45,633 nucleotides of DNA from CAZXYS01 sp964645005. Lineage in GTDB: Bacteria > Bacteroidota > Ignavibacteria > Kapaibacteriales > UBA2268. This document shows positions 32,968 to 42,217 of the stretch, piece after piece. Position 1 is the first letter of the stretch. Each line of letters opens with the position of its first letter. The DNA is taken from positions 1 through 45,633 of the forward strand of contig CAZXYS010000033.1 of NCBI GenBank assembly GCA_964645005.1. The letters are read 5' to 3'. The notes below the pieces were generated by a model. The model made no database searches. It was not told the DNA's origin and saw nothing but the letters and a program-made list of their open reading frames with translations. The translations under genes were made by a program, and so were the position numbers.

Positions 32968-35178
32968 ATGAAATATATTAAATACTTGATATTACTTATT
33001 TTATGCATTACAGCAAGTATGGACTTATATGCCTCGCCGGATAATGCCGAATTCAGCGGTATAGTCATCGACGCCGAAACAAATGAATCAATTCCTGACG
33101 TCGTAGTCCAAATTCACGAACTGAAAAAAATAAAACTGACCGATGAAAACGGCGAATTCTATTTTTCGGGAATAGCGCCCGGCAAATATGAAGTGAACTT
33201 CAGCAGGCTTGGCTACCGCCGGGAAAAAAGGAAGCTGAATGTCTCGCACGACACTTCAGTACGCATAATTTTCAAGATGACACCGGTGGGCATAACTTCG
33301 CCGGCTGTCGTCATCACCGGCGAACGCGGCGAATCCAAATTCTCAGAACTTGCTCATGAAACATCCGAACTTGAAGGAAGCGACCTGCAGCGGGAATTAG
33401 GGCACACGCTCGCAGCCACACTAAAGCATGAAACCGGCGTCGAAGTCCGCTCTATGGGACCGGCGCCCGCTCGACCGGTAATACGCGGCTTGAGCGGCAA
33501 TCGCGTAATGATTGCCGAGGATGGAATTGAAACAAACGATCTGTCGGCAACTTCGCCCGACCACGCTGTTACAATTGAGCCCTTCTCAGTGGAAAAGATA
33601 GAGATCATAAGAGGTCCGAGAGTATTGCTGAATACAACTTCCACCATCGGCGGCGTCGTAAATGCAGAGCGAAATGAAATACCCGAACAGAGACAGTCAA
33701 AACCGGCTTTTGGCGGATCGATGTTTTACGAATCAGCAAACAGCGGCTATCTTGGGGCGCTGGAAGCTGAAGTTCCGCTTTCCCCCTTTATGCTGAAGGG
33801 CGGTCTGAGCTACAGAGATGCCTCGGATGTTCACAGCCCCGAAAAAGTTCTCGATAATACAGCGCTTATTACGCGAAGCTATAACTTAGGCGGCAGCTAC
33901 GTTGATGAGGATTTTGTTTTCGGCGGCTCCGTAAGGCAATTCAGTTCGGAATACGGCATTCCGGGCGGTTTCATAGGCGGTCATTCAAACGGCGTGGATA
34001 TTGAAATGCTCAAGCGCGCCTACACCGGCAAAGGTATTTATCACCTTCACAAAGATTTCATCGATAGAATGGAACTGAATTTCAGCCGTACTTATTACCG
34101 ACATGCCGAACTGGAATCCGGCGATATAGTGGGGCAGGAATTCGTCATGAGGAATTATCTGGCAGACCTGCGATTTGTCCAAAGCAAGAATGACTTCTTC
34201 AAAACGGGCGAATTCGGTTTGCACTTCGATCAGAAGCAGCAGAAACTGGGTGGTTTGGTGCTTTTACCCGAGACCGAATCTTTCACGCTGGCGCCCTACA
34301 TCTTCGAGGATTTCAATATCGGCAAATATTATTTCCAGTTCGGCTTCCGCTACAGTTACGATAGATATATGCCAAAACCATACGCAAACTCAAACAAAAC
34401 CAAACAACAAGAAAGAGAATTTCATTCCGTGTCGGCATCAGTCTCGGCAATGCTAAACTTCTCAGGAGATTTTTACGCCGGCGTGAATATTTCCCGCACA
34501 TCCCGTCCCCCAACTGTCGAGGAACTCTATAACAAAGGTCCCCACCTCGCCGCTTATTCCTATGACAGAGGTAATCCCGATCTGGAAGAAGAGCACGGCA
34601 TCGGTCTCGAGGCATTTATCTACCACAAGACCGATGAGCGTTTCATCATGATCACAGGCTTCCGGAATGAAATGGCTTATTTCATAACGCCGCGAAATAC
34701 CGGCGATACAAACTGGTCCCGCAAGCTGCCAATTTACGAGCAAACCGGTGTCGGCGCAAGACTGATGGGGGTGGAAAGCCATATTCAACAGGAATTTTTC
34801 GAAAATATCAAGTTTATCGGCACTCTGAGCTACACCTACGGCGAATTTTCCGGGACCGCCTCTCCCCTGCCAATAATCCCGCCGTTTAAGTCAACTCTCG
34901 AACTTAAATATTCCCGAAAAGGATTTGTCGCAGGGATATTATCCGAAATTGCCGCTGCACAAAAGCGAACGGATAAATTCGAGAAACCAACAGACGGATA
35001 CATCATTTTCAATGCATACGGACAGTATATGTTTGAATGGATGGGCTCGGCAAATAATATATCTCTAATGGTCGAAAATATCTTCAACACTACCTACAGG
35101 AATCATCTCTCACGCATTAAATCTATTATGCCGGAACCGGGAATTAATTTACGCCTGGTTTACAGGATATTTATTTAA
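32968..35178 (+). CDS. TonB-dependent outer-membrane receptor, ZnuD-like
   Basis: About 736 residues from ATG 32968, which gives a proper signal peptide (YLILLILCITASMDLYA); the frame is open from 32872 but the added N-terminus is not signal-like. A carboxypeptidase-regulatory-like beta domain (FSGIVIDAETNESIPDVVV) precedes the plug, with VEVRSMGPAPARPVIRGLSG, RVMIAEDGIETNDLSATSPD HAV and VEKIEIIRGPRVLL. The rest is a 22-strand barrel ending in a hydrophobic terminal strand (GINLRLVYRIFI). The plug wording (EDGI...S..DHAV...RGP) is that of the zinc receptor ZnuD group. With the His-rich partners upstream, zinc or another divalent metal is the probable substrate. Energy would come from TonB-ExbBD, not encoded here. 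Confidence 0.9.
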   Translation: MKYIKYLILLILCITASMDLYASPDNAEFSGIVIDAETNESIPDVVVQIHELKKIKLTDENGEFYFSGIAPGKYEVNFSRLGYRREKRKLNVSHDTSVRIIFKMTPVGITSPAVVITGERGESKFSELAHETSELEGSDLQRELGHTLAATLKHETGVEVRSMGPAPARPVIRGLSGNRVMIAEDGIETNDLSATSPDHAVTIEPFSVEKIEIIRGPRVLLNTTSTIGGVVNAERNEIPEQRQSKPAFGGSMFYESANSGYLGALEAEVPLSPFMLKGGLSYRDASDVHSPEKVLDNTALITRSYNLGGSYVDEDFVFGGSVRQFSSEYGIPGGFIGGHSNGVDIEMLKRAYTGKGIYHLHKDFIDRMELNFSRTYYRHAELESGDIVGQEFVMRNYLADLRFVQSKNDFFKTGEFGLHFDQKQQKLGGLVLLPETESFTLAPYIFEDFNIGKYYFQFGFRYSYDRYMPKPYANSNKTKQQEREFHSVSASVSAMLNFSGDFYAGVNISRTSRPPTVEELYNKGPHLAAYSYDRGNPDLEEEHGIGLEAFIYHKTDERFIMITGFRNEMAYFITPRNTGDTNWSRKLPIYEQTGVGARLMGVESHIQQEFFENIKFIGTLSYTYGEFSGTASPLPIIPPFKSTLELKYSRKGFVAGILSEIAAAQKRTDKFEKPTDGYIIFNAYGQYMFEWMGSANNISLMVENIFNTTYRNHLSRIKSIMPEPGINLRLVYRIFI

Positions 35179-35235
35179 CCCCAAATTCACAATACAAACT
35201 TGCATTTGTGGCAAAAAACAGCTAACTCATTTAAA

Positions 35236-35295
35236 TTCCCATCTTTGAGGGGTGCCCGAGCGTGGCGAGGGCGGGGTGGATTCTTATTTAACCCC
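35236..35295. repeat. tail-like piece of the GC-rich dispersed repeat
   Basis: A G-rich segment (GAGGGGTGCCCGAGCG then GGCGAGGGCGGGGTGG) resembles the tail seen after the hairpin at 6171-6211 but lacks a clean hairpin. It is non-coding and lies after the TonB receptor gene. Confidence 0.4.
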
Positions 35296-35389
35296 TGGTT
35301 TTTGATAAACCTATGGGAGACTTGTGCTTACAAAAGTGTTAGATGGGATACTGCATTAGAATTAGTTGATTTACCCTTAATAGTTAGCA

Positions 35390-35411
35390 GCAAATCGCTT
35401 TAGCGCTTTGC
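35390..35411. terminator. weak hairpin between the TonB receptor and relA-type genes
   Basis: GCAAA-T-CGC and GCG-C-TTTGC pair around TTTA with one mismatch. There is no T-run. It may terminate the plus-strand receptor transcript. The rest of 35296-35435 shows nothing recognisable. Confidence 0.3.
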
Positions 35412-35435
35412 AAATGGTCTGAAAAAATATTATTA

Positions 35436-35582
35436 AGGGGCTGCTCTATAAGATCGAAACTCCGAATAAAATCCTTTTTAACGTTGCGAAGAAATCAGCA
35501 TTCATAAGATTCCTGCCCTGCTAAAGCAGTATCTAAAGACATTCGCAGGAATGACATTCATGTACTTTTAGGACAGCCTCAG
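35436..35582. repeat. MITE-like non-coding element (copy 3)
   Basis: Terminal imperfect inverted repeats AGGGGCTGCTCTATAAG and CTTTTAGGACAGCCTCA match at 12 of 17 positions, and an internal pair GATTCCTGC/GCAGGAATG allows a long hairpin. It ends 23 bases from the stop of the RelA/SpoT-like gene. Same family as 13431-13565 and 14645-14760 by the GGGCTG-type ends. Confidence 0.6.
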
Positions 35583-35604
35583 TTTGATTGAGCTAAAGTT
35601 TGAT

Positions 35605-37755
35605 TCAAACGGCTTTTGCCGAATCTATATCTTTCATTTTGCGGAGTTTATCAGTGAATAGATTTAGCTGGTTGATGTCTTTCACTTCGATATCGACCAG
35701 GACACCGTTAGAGCGGTTGTTGGTAGGAATGCGTTCGAGGCTGACGATGTTGAGCTTTTGTTCTTTTGAGATATTTTCGATTTTGTCGACGATGTCATCG
35801 TATTCGCAGCCGAAGACTTTTACTCGGGTGCGCTGTAGGGAGTCGCTAAGCAGCCATTTAGCTTCGCGTACCTTTTCATCATCGAGGGAACCGCTTTGAT
35901 AGTAACGGCAGTTCTTCGAGTGAACTTTTATCTCGTTATTTTTTGTAACGTAGCCTATAATAGGTTCGCCCTTGACCGGATGACAGCATTTGGCAAGCTT
36001 CGTTTTCAAAAATTTCATACCTTCGACTTCGATACCGGGCGCCTTCTGCTCTTCTTTCTTTTTGCCCTGCGGGGTTGGTTTATGTTCTATTTCTTTTTTA
36101 AATGCAGACGGATACAGCTTTTTAATGACCGATGGCTTTAACTTAAGAGATTTTATGGCTGCTGCTGAGTAAAAGTCTTCCGGCGATTTGAAGCCAATGT
36201 CGGGTAAATGATTTTTAAAGCTCTTTTCTTCGTCAATCTCATCGAGTTTGTCTTTGTAGCGTTTTTTGAATTTTTCCCAGAGGCGTTTGCCCTCTTCAAT
36301 GATCTGATCCTGTTCATTTTTTTTGAGCCAAATAAGTATCTTTGATCGGGCTTTGGATGTTTTTACAATATCCAGCCAGTCACGGGAAGGATTGGGATTC
36401 TTGGATGTGATGACTTCCACTACATCGCCGGATTTAAGCGGTGTTTTCAATTTTGCGAATTTGCCGTTAATGCGGGAGCCAGTGGTTCCATATCCTACTT
36501 CCGTATGGATTGCGAAGGCGAAATCTATAGCTGTGGAGCCCTCGGGGAGTGTTTTAATATCGCCCTTAGGTGTTAAAACATGAATATGATCTCGCTGCTG
36601 GTCAGAGCGTAGCAGTTCATTTAGCTCATAGGGATTGTCAAAGTATTCGTCGTTTTCAAGGAATTCCTTGAGTCGTGAAATCCATGAATCCGCAGTAGAA
36701 AAACCTTCTTTGTAAGCCCAGTGTGCAGCGGAGCCGTATTCGGCTTCGCGGTGCATCTCTTCGGTTCGGATCTGTATCTCGAATTTGTCGCCTGTTCTTG
36801 AAATAATTGTAGTCTGAATCGATCTGTAGCCATTTGGCTTTGGAAATGTTATCCAGTCGCGAAATCTGCCCTCGATGGGGATCCACTGGCTGTGGACGAT
36901 ACCGAGCGCCTGATAGCAGTTTTCCACTTTGTTGGTAATTATGCGCAATGCCATGAGATCGTAAATATCATCGAGGGATACCCCTTTATTACGAATTTTC
37001 AGGTAAATGCTGTATAATCTTTTGACCCGCTGTTGGATAGTTGCGTTCAGTCCCTGCTTTTTGAAGAGATTATGCAGGGTCATTTTCATGTCGTAGAGTT
37101 TCTTTTCGTAGACGGGGCGCTTTTTCTCGACAACTTTTTCCAATCGCTTGAATTCTTTTGGATAGAGCATTTTGAATGCCGTATCGTCCATTTCCGTATA
37201 AATGCGTCTTATCCCCAGTCTGTGAGCTATCGGAGAGTAAAGATACAGGCATTCCTCGGCAATTTGCTCTTTTAAAGCCGGAATGGCGATGTTTTCTTTT
37301 CTTTTTGAATTTTCTCCGAAGATCAAGCGGCGAAGATAAACCGGTTCTTGCTTTATATTAGATATGTTTTGCTCTGAAAGCGATTCGGCTTCTTTCAGTA
37401 CTACGAGCCGCTCTGCAAGCTTAATGAAAATTATCGACAGGTCATTGGTTAATTCTATAAATAATTTACGCAGTGAAGAAATTTTTTTCTTTCGATCCGG
37501 CACTGATACTTTACTTATTCGGTCGAATAACTCGAGCTTTTCGACGAAATCCGAGCCGAATTTATCATATAGTTTTTTTCTAACATTCTCATTACTGAGA
37601 TCGGCAGAGATAAGAAAGGCGGTCTTAAGCGATTCCTCGTCTAAATTCAGCGAGGAGACTACCTCAACTATCTTATTGGAAATCCGAATTTTCTCCTGTG
37701 AATATATTTCCTCGCCAATTTTTAATATATTGGTATTTAATCCTTTTATTTTCAT
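35605..37755 (-). CDS. RelA/SpoT family (p)ppGpp synthetase with a degenerate hydrolase domain
   Basis: A 716-residue stringent-response enzyme. The N-terminal HD hydrolase domain has lost its metal ligands: where HDxxED is expected the sequence is LISADLSNE (about residues 48-56), and the later D-R-L-H-N motif reads KLAERLVVL. The synthetase domain is well kept: YSIYLKIRNKGVSLDDIYDL, FRDWITFPKPNGYRSIQTT and FEIQIRTEEMHREAEYG. TGS (HIHVLTPKGDIKTLPEGST), a zinc-finger region (KCCHPVKGEPIIGY with a later KNCRYY) and a C-terminal ACT domain follow. It should make (p)ppGpp but not degrade it, acting like RelA. The charged loop reads RVKR rather than the EXDD of classical monofunctional RelA. Confidence 0.92.
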   Translation of the reverse strand: MKIKGLNTNILKIGEEIYSQEKIRISNKIVEVVSSLNLDEESLKTAFLISADLSNENVRKKLYDKFGSDFVEKLELFDRISKVSVPDRKKKISSLRKLFIELTNDLSIIFIKLAERLVVLKEAESLSEQNISNIKQEPVYLRRLIFGENSKRKENIAIPALKEQIAEECLYLYSPIAHRLGIRRIYTEMDDTAFKMLYPKEFKRLEKVVEKKRPVYEKKLYDMKMTLHNLFKKQGLNATIQQRVKRLYSIYLKIRNKGVSLDDIYDLMALRIITNKVENCYQALGIVHSQWIPIEGRFRDWITFPKPNGYRSIQTTIISRTGDKFEIQIRTEEMHREAEYGSAAHWAYKEGFSTADSWISRLKEFLENDEYFDNPYELNELLRSDQQRDHIHVLTPKGDIKTLPEGSTAIDFAFAIHTEVGYGTTGSRINGKFAKLKTPLKSGDVVEVITSKNPNPSRDWLDIVKTSKARSKILIWLKKNEQDQIIEEGKRLWEKFKKRYKDKLDEIDEEKSFKNHLPDIGFKSPEDFYSAAAIKSLKLKPSVIKKLYPSAFKKEIEHKPTPQGKKKEEQKAPGIEVEGMKFLKTKLAKCCHPVKGEPIIGYVTKNNEIKVHSKNCRYYQSGSLDDEKVREAKWLLSDSLQRTRVKVFGCEYDDIVDKIENISKEQKLNIVSLERIPTNNRSNGVLVDIEVKDINQLNLFTDKLRKMKDIDSAKAV

Positions 37756-37983
37756 ATATTAAAATAAATTGAACACAATCTATATTTTTACACGATTTAC
37801 GCTTTTAGTTAATTTTTATTGGAAGTTAATAAATACTTGCTAAATTTAATACTCTTTTAAAAATTTAATTAATTGCAGTAATGTAAATATTTTCAAATTT
37901 TTCGAATTTGTTTTATTATTGTGTAGTTTATAATTTTATAAAACGAATATAAAATAATTATTTATTCAATAAATTAAAATATT

Positions 37984-39252
37984 ATGCTGATAAAACCGGG
38001 GAATTCGATAGATGTTGAGAATCTGTCTAAGAAGTTTGCCAGGAATCATAAAGTCGGCAGAGAACAACTTAAAAATGAGTTTGTCAGTGCTTTTTGCAAT
38101 AAAAAGAACCGGAATGGAAATTTGCGCAGTGGAGAATTCTGGGCACTGAAAGACCTTTCATTTGAGTTGAGGAAGGGTGAAGTTCTTGGAGTAATTGGTG
38201 TTAATGGATCGGGGAAAAGCACACTGCTTAAATGTCTCGAAGGATTGTATCTACCAGACAAGGGAGCAATAAAAACAATGGGGGAAATCGGTTCTTTTGT
38301 GGATTTGTCCGCAGGATTCGATACGAAGCAAACCGGCAGGGAGAATATTTTTATTAAAGGAGCTATTTTGGGGAAGAGTCGGGAAGAGATGCTTTATCTG
38401 TACGAAGAAATTGTTGAGTTTTCCGAGTTAGGTGATTTTATTAATACTCCTGTGAAAAATTACAGCACGGGTATGCAGATGCGGCTTGCTTTTTCGATAG
38501 CGATAACTATCGATCCGGATATTCTCTTGATGGATGAGGTGTTTGCCGTGGGTGATTTTCGTTTCAGACAGAAATGTCAATCGAGGATGAACGATAAACG
38601 CGAAAATATGTCAATAGTATTTGTCTCACATGCTTTGAACAATGTCAGGCTTTTTTGTGACAGGGTGCTCGTCCTCGATCATGGTGAAAAAGTATTTGAC
38701 GGTGAACCGACGGAAGCTATTAAATTTTATAAAGAGGAAATCGAGGAATTCAATAATCAGCATTCCGTCAAGAAGAAACTAAAAGATGATAGACCATATT
38801 ATGGTGATCTTTTCATAAATGAGGATAAAATCTACGACGTAGAGCATTTTTGGGCGAATAAGGATTTGAATAAAATAATAAAATGCCGGACGGGTGAGGA
38901 AGTTAACATGGTAGTAAAATTCAAGATGCACCGGAAGGCAAGTAAGGATTTAGTTGCGGGCTTTCCAATCTGGAATAGTAATAGTGATCTTGTTTCAGGT
39001 ATTGCTACTGATATGGATGATTATGAATTAATTGGGAATGAGAATAATGAGTACGAACTTATTCTGAATTTTGAAGAATTATGTTTTAATGCGGGGGAGT
39101 ATACTGCTGTGTTCTCATTGGTGGATGGTATGGAGTTTGTCTATAGAGGATTATTCGATAAACTGGAGGTGGTTAATCCGAAGAGAAATGTAGGATTTGT
39201 CACCGCAAATCATAGGTGGTATCAGAATGGGAAGTATAAAAGCAAATTTTGA
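37984..39252 (+). CDS. Wzt-type ABC transporter ATPase for polysaccharide export
   Basis: A 422-residue protein. The ABC domain (residues 8-255) has Walker A IGVNGSGKST (about 71-80), signature NYSTGMQMRLAFS, Walker B DILLMDEVFAVGD and the H-loop VSHALNN. A C-terminal domain (about 265-420, with NKIIKCRTGEEVNMVVKFK and FNAGEYTAVFSLVDG) is the carbohydrate-recognition Wzt-C fold that reads the cap of an O-antigen or similar glycan. The permease partner (Wzm) normally sits directly upstream, but here the upstream gene is the minus-strand RelA/SpoT-like gene, so the permease must be elsewhere or lost. Glycosyltransferase genes follow at 39985. Confidence 0.92.
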   Translation: MLIKPGNSIDVENLSKKFARNHKVGREQLKNEFVSAFCNKKNRNGNLRSGEFWALKDLSFELRKGEVLGVIGVNGSGKSTLLKCLEGLYLPDKGAIKTMGEIGSFVDLSAGFDTKQTGRENIFIKGAILGKSREEMLYLYEEIVEFSELGDFINTPVKNYSTGMQMRLAFSIAITIDPDILLMDEVFAVGDFRFRQKCQSRMNDKRENMSIVFVSHALNNVRLFCDRVLVLDHGEKVFDGEPTEAIKFYKEEIEEFNNQHSVKKKLKDDRPYYGDLFINEDKIYDVEHFWANKDLNKIIKCRTGEEVNMVVKFKMHRKASKDLVAGFPIWNSNSDLVSGIATDMDDYELIGNENNEYELILNFEELCFNAGEYTAVFSLVDGMEFVYRGLFDKLEVVNPKRNVGFVTANHRWYQNGKYKSKF

Positions 39253-39350
39253 CTTAATTATTATGTTACTCAAAGAGAATATTAATTTTCCAGGTATATT
39301 ATTGGCAGCAATTTAATATACTATTTAGTTGAGAAAAATATATTATATTA

Positions 39351-39800
39351 TTAATAATTCTTCTCGATAGCTATGTTTTCAAGGTTCTCGAGTTGGGTTT
39401 TAGTACCCATTGCGATCAATTCATCACCTTTCTTAATCTTGAAATCTGCGGAAGGATTGGAAATTGGATTGCCTTCTCTGACTATTGCAACAATAGTGAC
39501 TCCTGTTTTCTTTCTTATGTCAAGTTCAAACAAGGTTTTGCCAATCCAGGGGCTGTCTTAAGCGGTCATAATATTTTCTATATTCAGTGAATTTTTTCCG
39601 TCACCCCTGAAGCTGGTTTCCATAAATTCAACTACATTTAGGTGGATCATTTGATTCGCCAGTTTTATACCGCCAATTGAATATGGGTTGACTATTCTGT
39701 CTGCGCCTGCTTTTTTGAGTTTTTCAACGGCGCTTTCTTCATCCGTCTGAGCTGCAATATATATTTGGGGCTCAGCATTATAGGTATAGCAAACGCCTTC
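39351..39800 (-). pseudogene. remnant of a TrkA/RCK potassium-channel regulatory protein
   Basis: Read on the minus strand, 39800-39561 encodes the end of a TrkA-N (RCK) NAD-binding domain (AEPQIYIAAQTDEESAVEKL, then KAGADRIVNPYSIGG). The frame hits TAA at 39560-39558 and continues as a TrkA-C domain (WIGKTLFELDIRKKTGVTIV, then IKKGDELIAMGT) to 39351. The N-terminal part with the channel and the GxGxxG motif is gone, and stops appear upstream. The last intact piece is a 60-residue open frame. This is a decayed gene; its former role was probably potassium uptake or channel gating. Confidence 0.8.
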
Positions 39801-39984
39801 AGTTCTTTATATTTTCTAAACACCTTAAAAAGTTAATTCTCCATTGAGTTATGAACATACGTAATATAACATTTTCAAAAATTATCAAGAAATTTTTTCA
39901 AATATATATTTATTAGCAAAATCATTGAGTTTATATGTTCTTGTTGTATATTGCATTTATTTAGTAAGCAATTATCAGATGTAA

Positions 39985-40920
39985 ATGAAGATAAGCGTTG
40001 TAATAATTACCAGGAATCGAAAGGAACAACTTAAAGAGACTATAAATAGTTATTTGGGACAGGAATATCCGAATAAAGAGGTCATTGTTGTAGATAATGC
40101 CTCAAACGACGGAACAAAGGAAATGATGCCTGCGGAATTCCCTGATGTGCGTTATCTCTGGCTGCCGGATAATTTTGATATAAGGTCAATAAATATTGCT
40201 GTGGATATGGCGGAGGGTGATATTATCTGGCGTTGCGACGATGATTCTTATCCCGAGAGTGAAAAAGCATTCGGTATGGCAGTTGAAATTTTTAAAAAGT
40301 ATCCTGATATTCATATTATCGCGACTGAGGATGTTGAGGCTAGGAAGAATAATACGGTCTGGCACTGGTATCCTTACACCGTCGATAAGCAAAATGTGCC
40401 TGATGACGGATACAGATCTCATTATTTCCATGGTACGGGCGCAGCTATCAGGAAAGAGGTATTTGAGAAAATAGGCGGTTTCTGGGAATTCGGTTATGAG
40501 GAAATAGATTTTTGTACGAGAGCTATTCTTGAAGACTATAATATCAGGTATTTCCCTAACATAAGAACTCTCCACTTTAGTACATCTGCAAATGAGCAAA
40601 AAGCTGACAGATTTGTCAAATTGACAACGCAATTTGTCCGCTATACGTGGAAGTATTTCCCATTCTTCAGTGCGGTTTGGCGAACGTTTATTTATACTAA
40701 TCTTCAGGTGTTTATTGCTCTTGGAAGAAGAGTCCCGCTGGGCGGTATTTTGGAAACATTGTTCAGAATTCCGGCGGTGATAATAGCTGCGAGACGGAAT
40801 GAGAGGCAATTAGTACCTAAAGAAAAGATCGAAGATATTACTCTTGGAGTAAGTTTTACTAAAACACAGTGGAATTATTTTAAGGAAGTTATTAAAAGAA
40901 ATATTGGTATTAAAAAGTAG
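39985..40920 (+). CDS. family 2 glycosyltransferase
   Basis: A 311-residue GT-A-fold transferase. SVVIITRNRKEQLKETINSY and EVIVVDNASNDGT form the nucleotide-sugar-binding start, and AEGDIIWRCDDDSYPE carries the metal-binding DxD-type motif. HGTGAAIRKEVFEKIGGFWEFGYEEIDFC is the usual acceptor-side and catalytic ED region. The C-terminus has a hydrophobic, membrane-associating stretch. It probably adds a sugar to a cell-surface polysaccharide. It is followed 3 bases later by a GT4 gene, so the two act in the same pathway. Confidence 0.93.
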   Translation: MKISVVIITRNRKEQLKETINSYLGQEYPNKEVIVVDNASNDGTKEMMPAEFPDVRYLWLPDNFDIRSINIAVDMAEGDIIWRCDDDSYPESEKAFGMAVEIFKKYPDIHIIATEDVEARKNNTVWHWYPYTVDKQNVPDDGYRSHYFHGTGAAIRKEVFEKIGGFWEFGYEEIDFCTRAILEDYNIRYFPNIRTLHFSTSANEQKADRFVKLTTQFVRYTWKYFPFFSAVWRTFIYTNLQVFIALGRRVPLGGILETLFRIPAVIIAARRNERQLVPKEKIEDITLGVSFTKTQWNYFKEVIKRNIGIKK

Positions 40921-40923
40921 AAA

Positions 40924-42141
40924 ATGAGAATATTACAAATAGTACCGAGAATACCCTATCCCCTTGATGACGGCGGGAAGATCAGTATTGCTAATATCTT
41001 CAGGCAGTTTTCTCTTAATGGTGCCGAGTTGACTTTGTTTGGATTTTACTATGAGCCTATTTCATCGGAAGCAGACGCAGAAACAAGGAAATACGGAGAG
41101 TATTTTATTTCGGAACATTTGCCAAACAATACCCCCTGGAGAATATTCAAATCTTTTGTATCCGGGAAACCGCTGTATATGAAGAGATACTATAATAAAA
41201 AAGTATTAAAAGAATTGGAAAAGATAGTCTCAGAGAAGGACTTTGATGTAATACATACTGATCATTCAGGGATGGCACCGCTTGGATTATTTGTTAAATC
41301 ATTTACCGGAGCACCGGTAGGACTCAGGATACATAACATTGAATGGCTGATCTGGCAGAGATATGCCGAGACATTTCCGAAATACCATCCGAAACGTATT
41401 TATTTGGAAAGGCAGGCACAAGGGATAAAAAAAGCAGAAGCTAAAATCTATGAGGACGTCGATGTTTGCTTTGCAATAACAGAAAAAGAAAAGGAACGGG
41501 GACTGGAAATTTCGCCCAATGCGAATATCATAGTTGCAACTGCGGGTGCAGACTATGAAGCTTTTGCTCCGGCGGAACATATTCACAGGAATCCACATGA
41601 AATGATACTTGCTACAACTTATAAGTGGATACAAAATGTAAATGCTGTCAAGTGGTTTATTGACAAGGTGCTTCCAAAAGTAGTAAGTGAGATGCCCGAG
41701 GCGAAATTGACTTTGATTGGCAAGGCTTTGCCGGATTGGATAAAGAATATGAATAATCCGGCGATAAATCCCATAGGTTATGTGGATGAGGTGCAGCCCT
41801 GGTTGAACAGAGCCAATGTCTATGTAGCGCCGCTTTTTGTGGGTGCAGGATTGAGGATAAAAATACTTGAGGCAATGGCAATGGAACTTCCGGTTGTAGC
41901 AACTACCGTATCTGCCGAAGGTATTATTGATGCAGGAGAAGATTTTTTCAACGGCTTATTTGTTGAAGATACTGCCGATGATTTTGCCAATGCAATTATT
42001 AAATTGCTTAAAAATTATGATTATGCCCGAGAAGCAGGGAAAAAAGCCCGTGTATTCATCATAAATAATTATTCATGGGAAAAAAATGTAGGAATTATGA
42101 TGGGTGAATACAAAAAATTGCTAAATGATTCGTCACAATAA
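40924..42141 (+). CDS. family 4 (GT-B) glycosyltransferase
   Basis: A 405-residue GT-B transferase. The N-terminal Rossmann half has ILQIVPRIPYPLDDGGKISI, the glycine-rich acceptor loop. The C-terminal half has IGYVDEVQPWLNRANVYVAP, PLFVGAGLRIKILEAMAMELPVV and the VSAEGIIDAGEDFFNGLFV region; this G..G.....E.. pattern binds the sugar nucleotide. It starts 3 bases after the GT2 gene. Like its partner it likely builds a surface glycan; donor and acceptor are unknown. Confidence 0.93.
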   Translation: MRILQIVPRIPYPLDDGGKISIANIFRQFSLNGAELTLFGFYYEPISSEADAETRKYGEYFISEHLPNNTPWRIFKSFVSGKPLYMKRYYNKKVLKELEKIVSEKDFDVIHTDHSGMAPLGLFVKSFTGAPVGLRIHNIEWLIWQRYAETFPKYHPKRIYLERQAQGIKKAEAKIYEDVDVCFAITEKEKERGLEISPNANIIVATAGADYEAFAPAEHIHRNPHEMILATTYKWIQNVNAVKWFIDKVLPKVVSEMPEAKLTLIGKALPDWIKNMNNPAINPIGYVDEVQPWLNRANVYVAPLFVGAGLRIKILEAMAMELPVVATTVSAEGIIDAGEDFFNGLFVEDTADDFANAIIKLLKNYDYAREAGKKARVFIINNYSWEKNVGIMMGEYKKLLNDSSQ

Positions 42142-42157
42142 AAATCTTATAACAAAT

Positions 42158-42188
42158 TTTGTTTTTAATCCTGAGAGTATTATATTTG
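42158..42188 (+). promoter_or_regulatory. Bacteroidetes-type promoter for rpmB
   Basis: TTTG at 42158-42161 and TATATTTG at 42181-42188 are 19 bases apart, an excellent match to TTTG-N19-TAnnTTTG. The rpmB start codon lies 29 bases further on. Confidence 0.7.
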
Positions 42189-42217
42189 AAGTCTTGTAAA
42201 AATTAAGGATAATAAAT

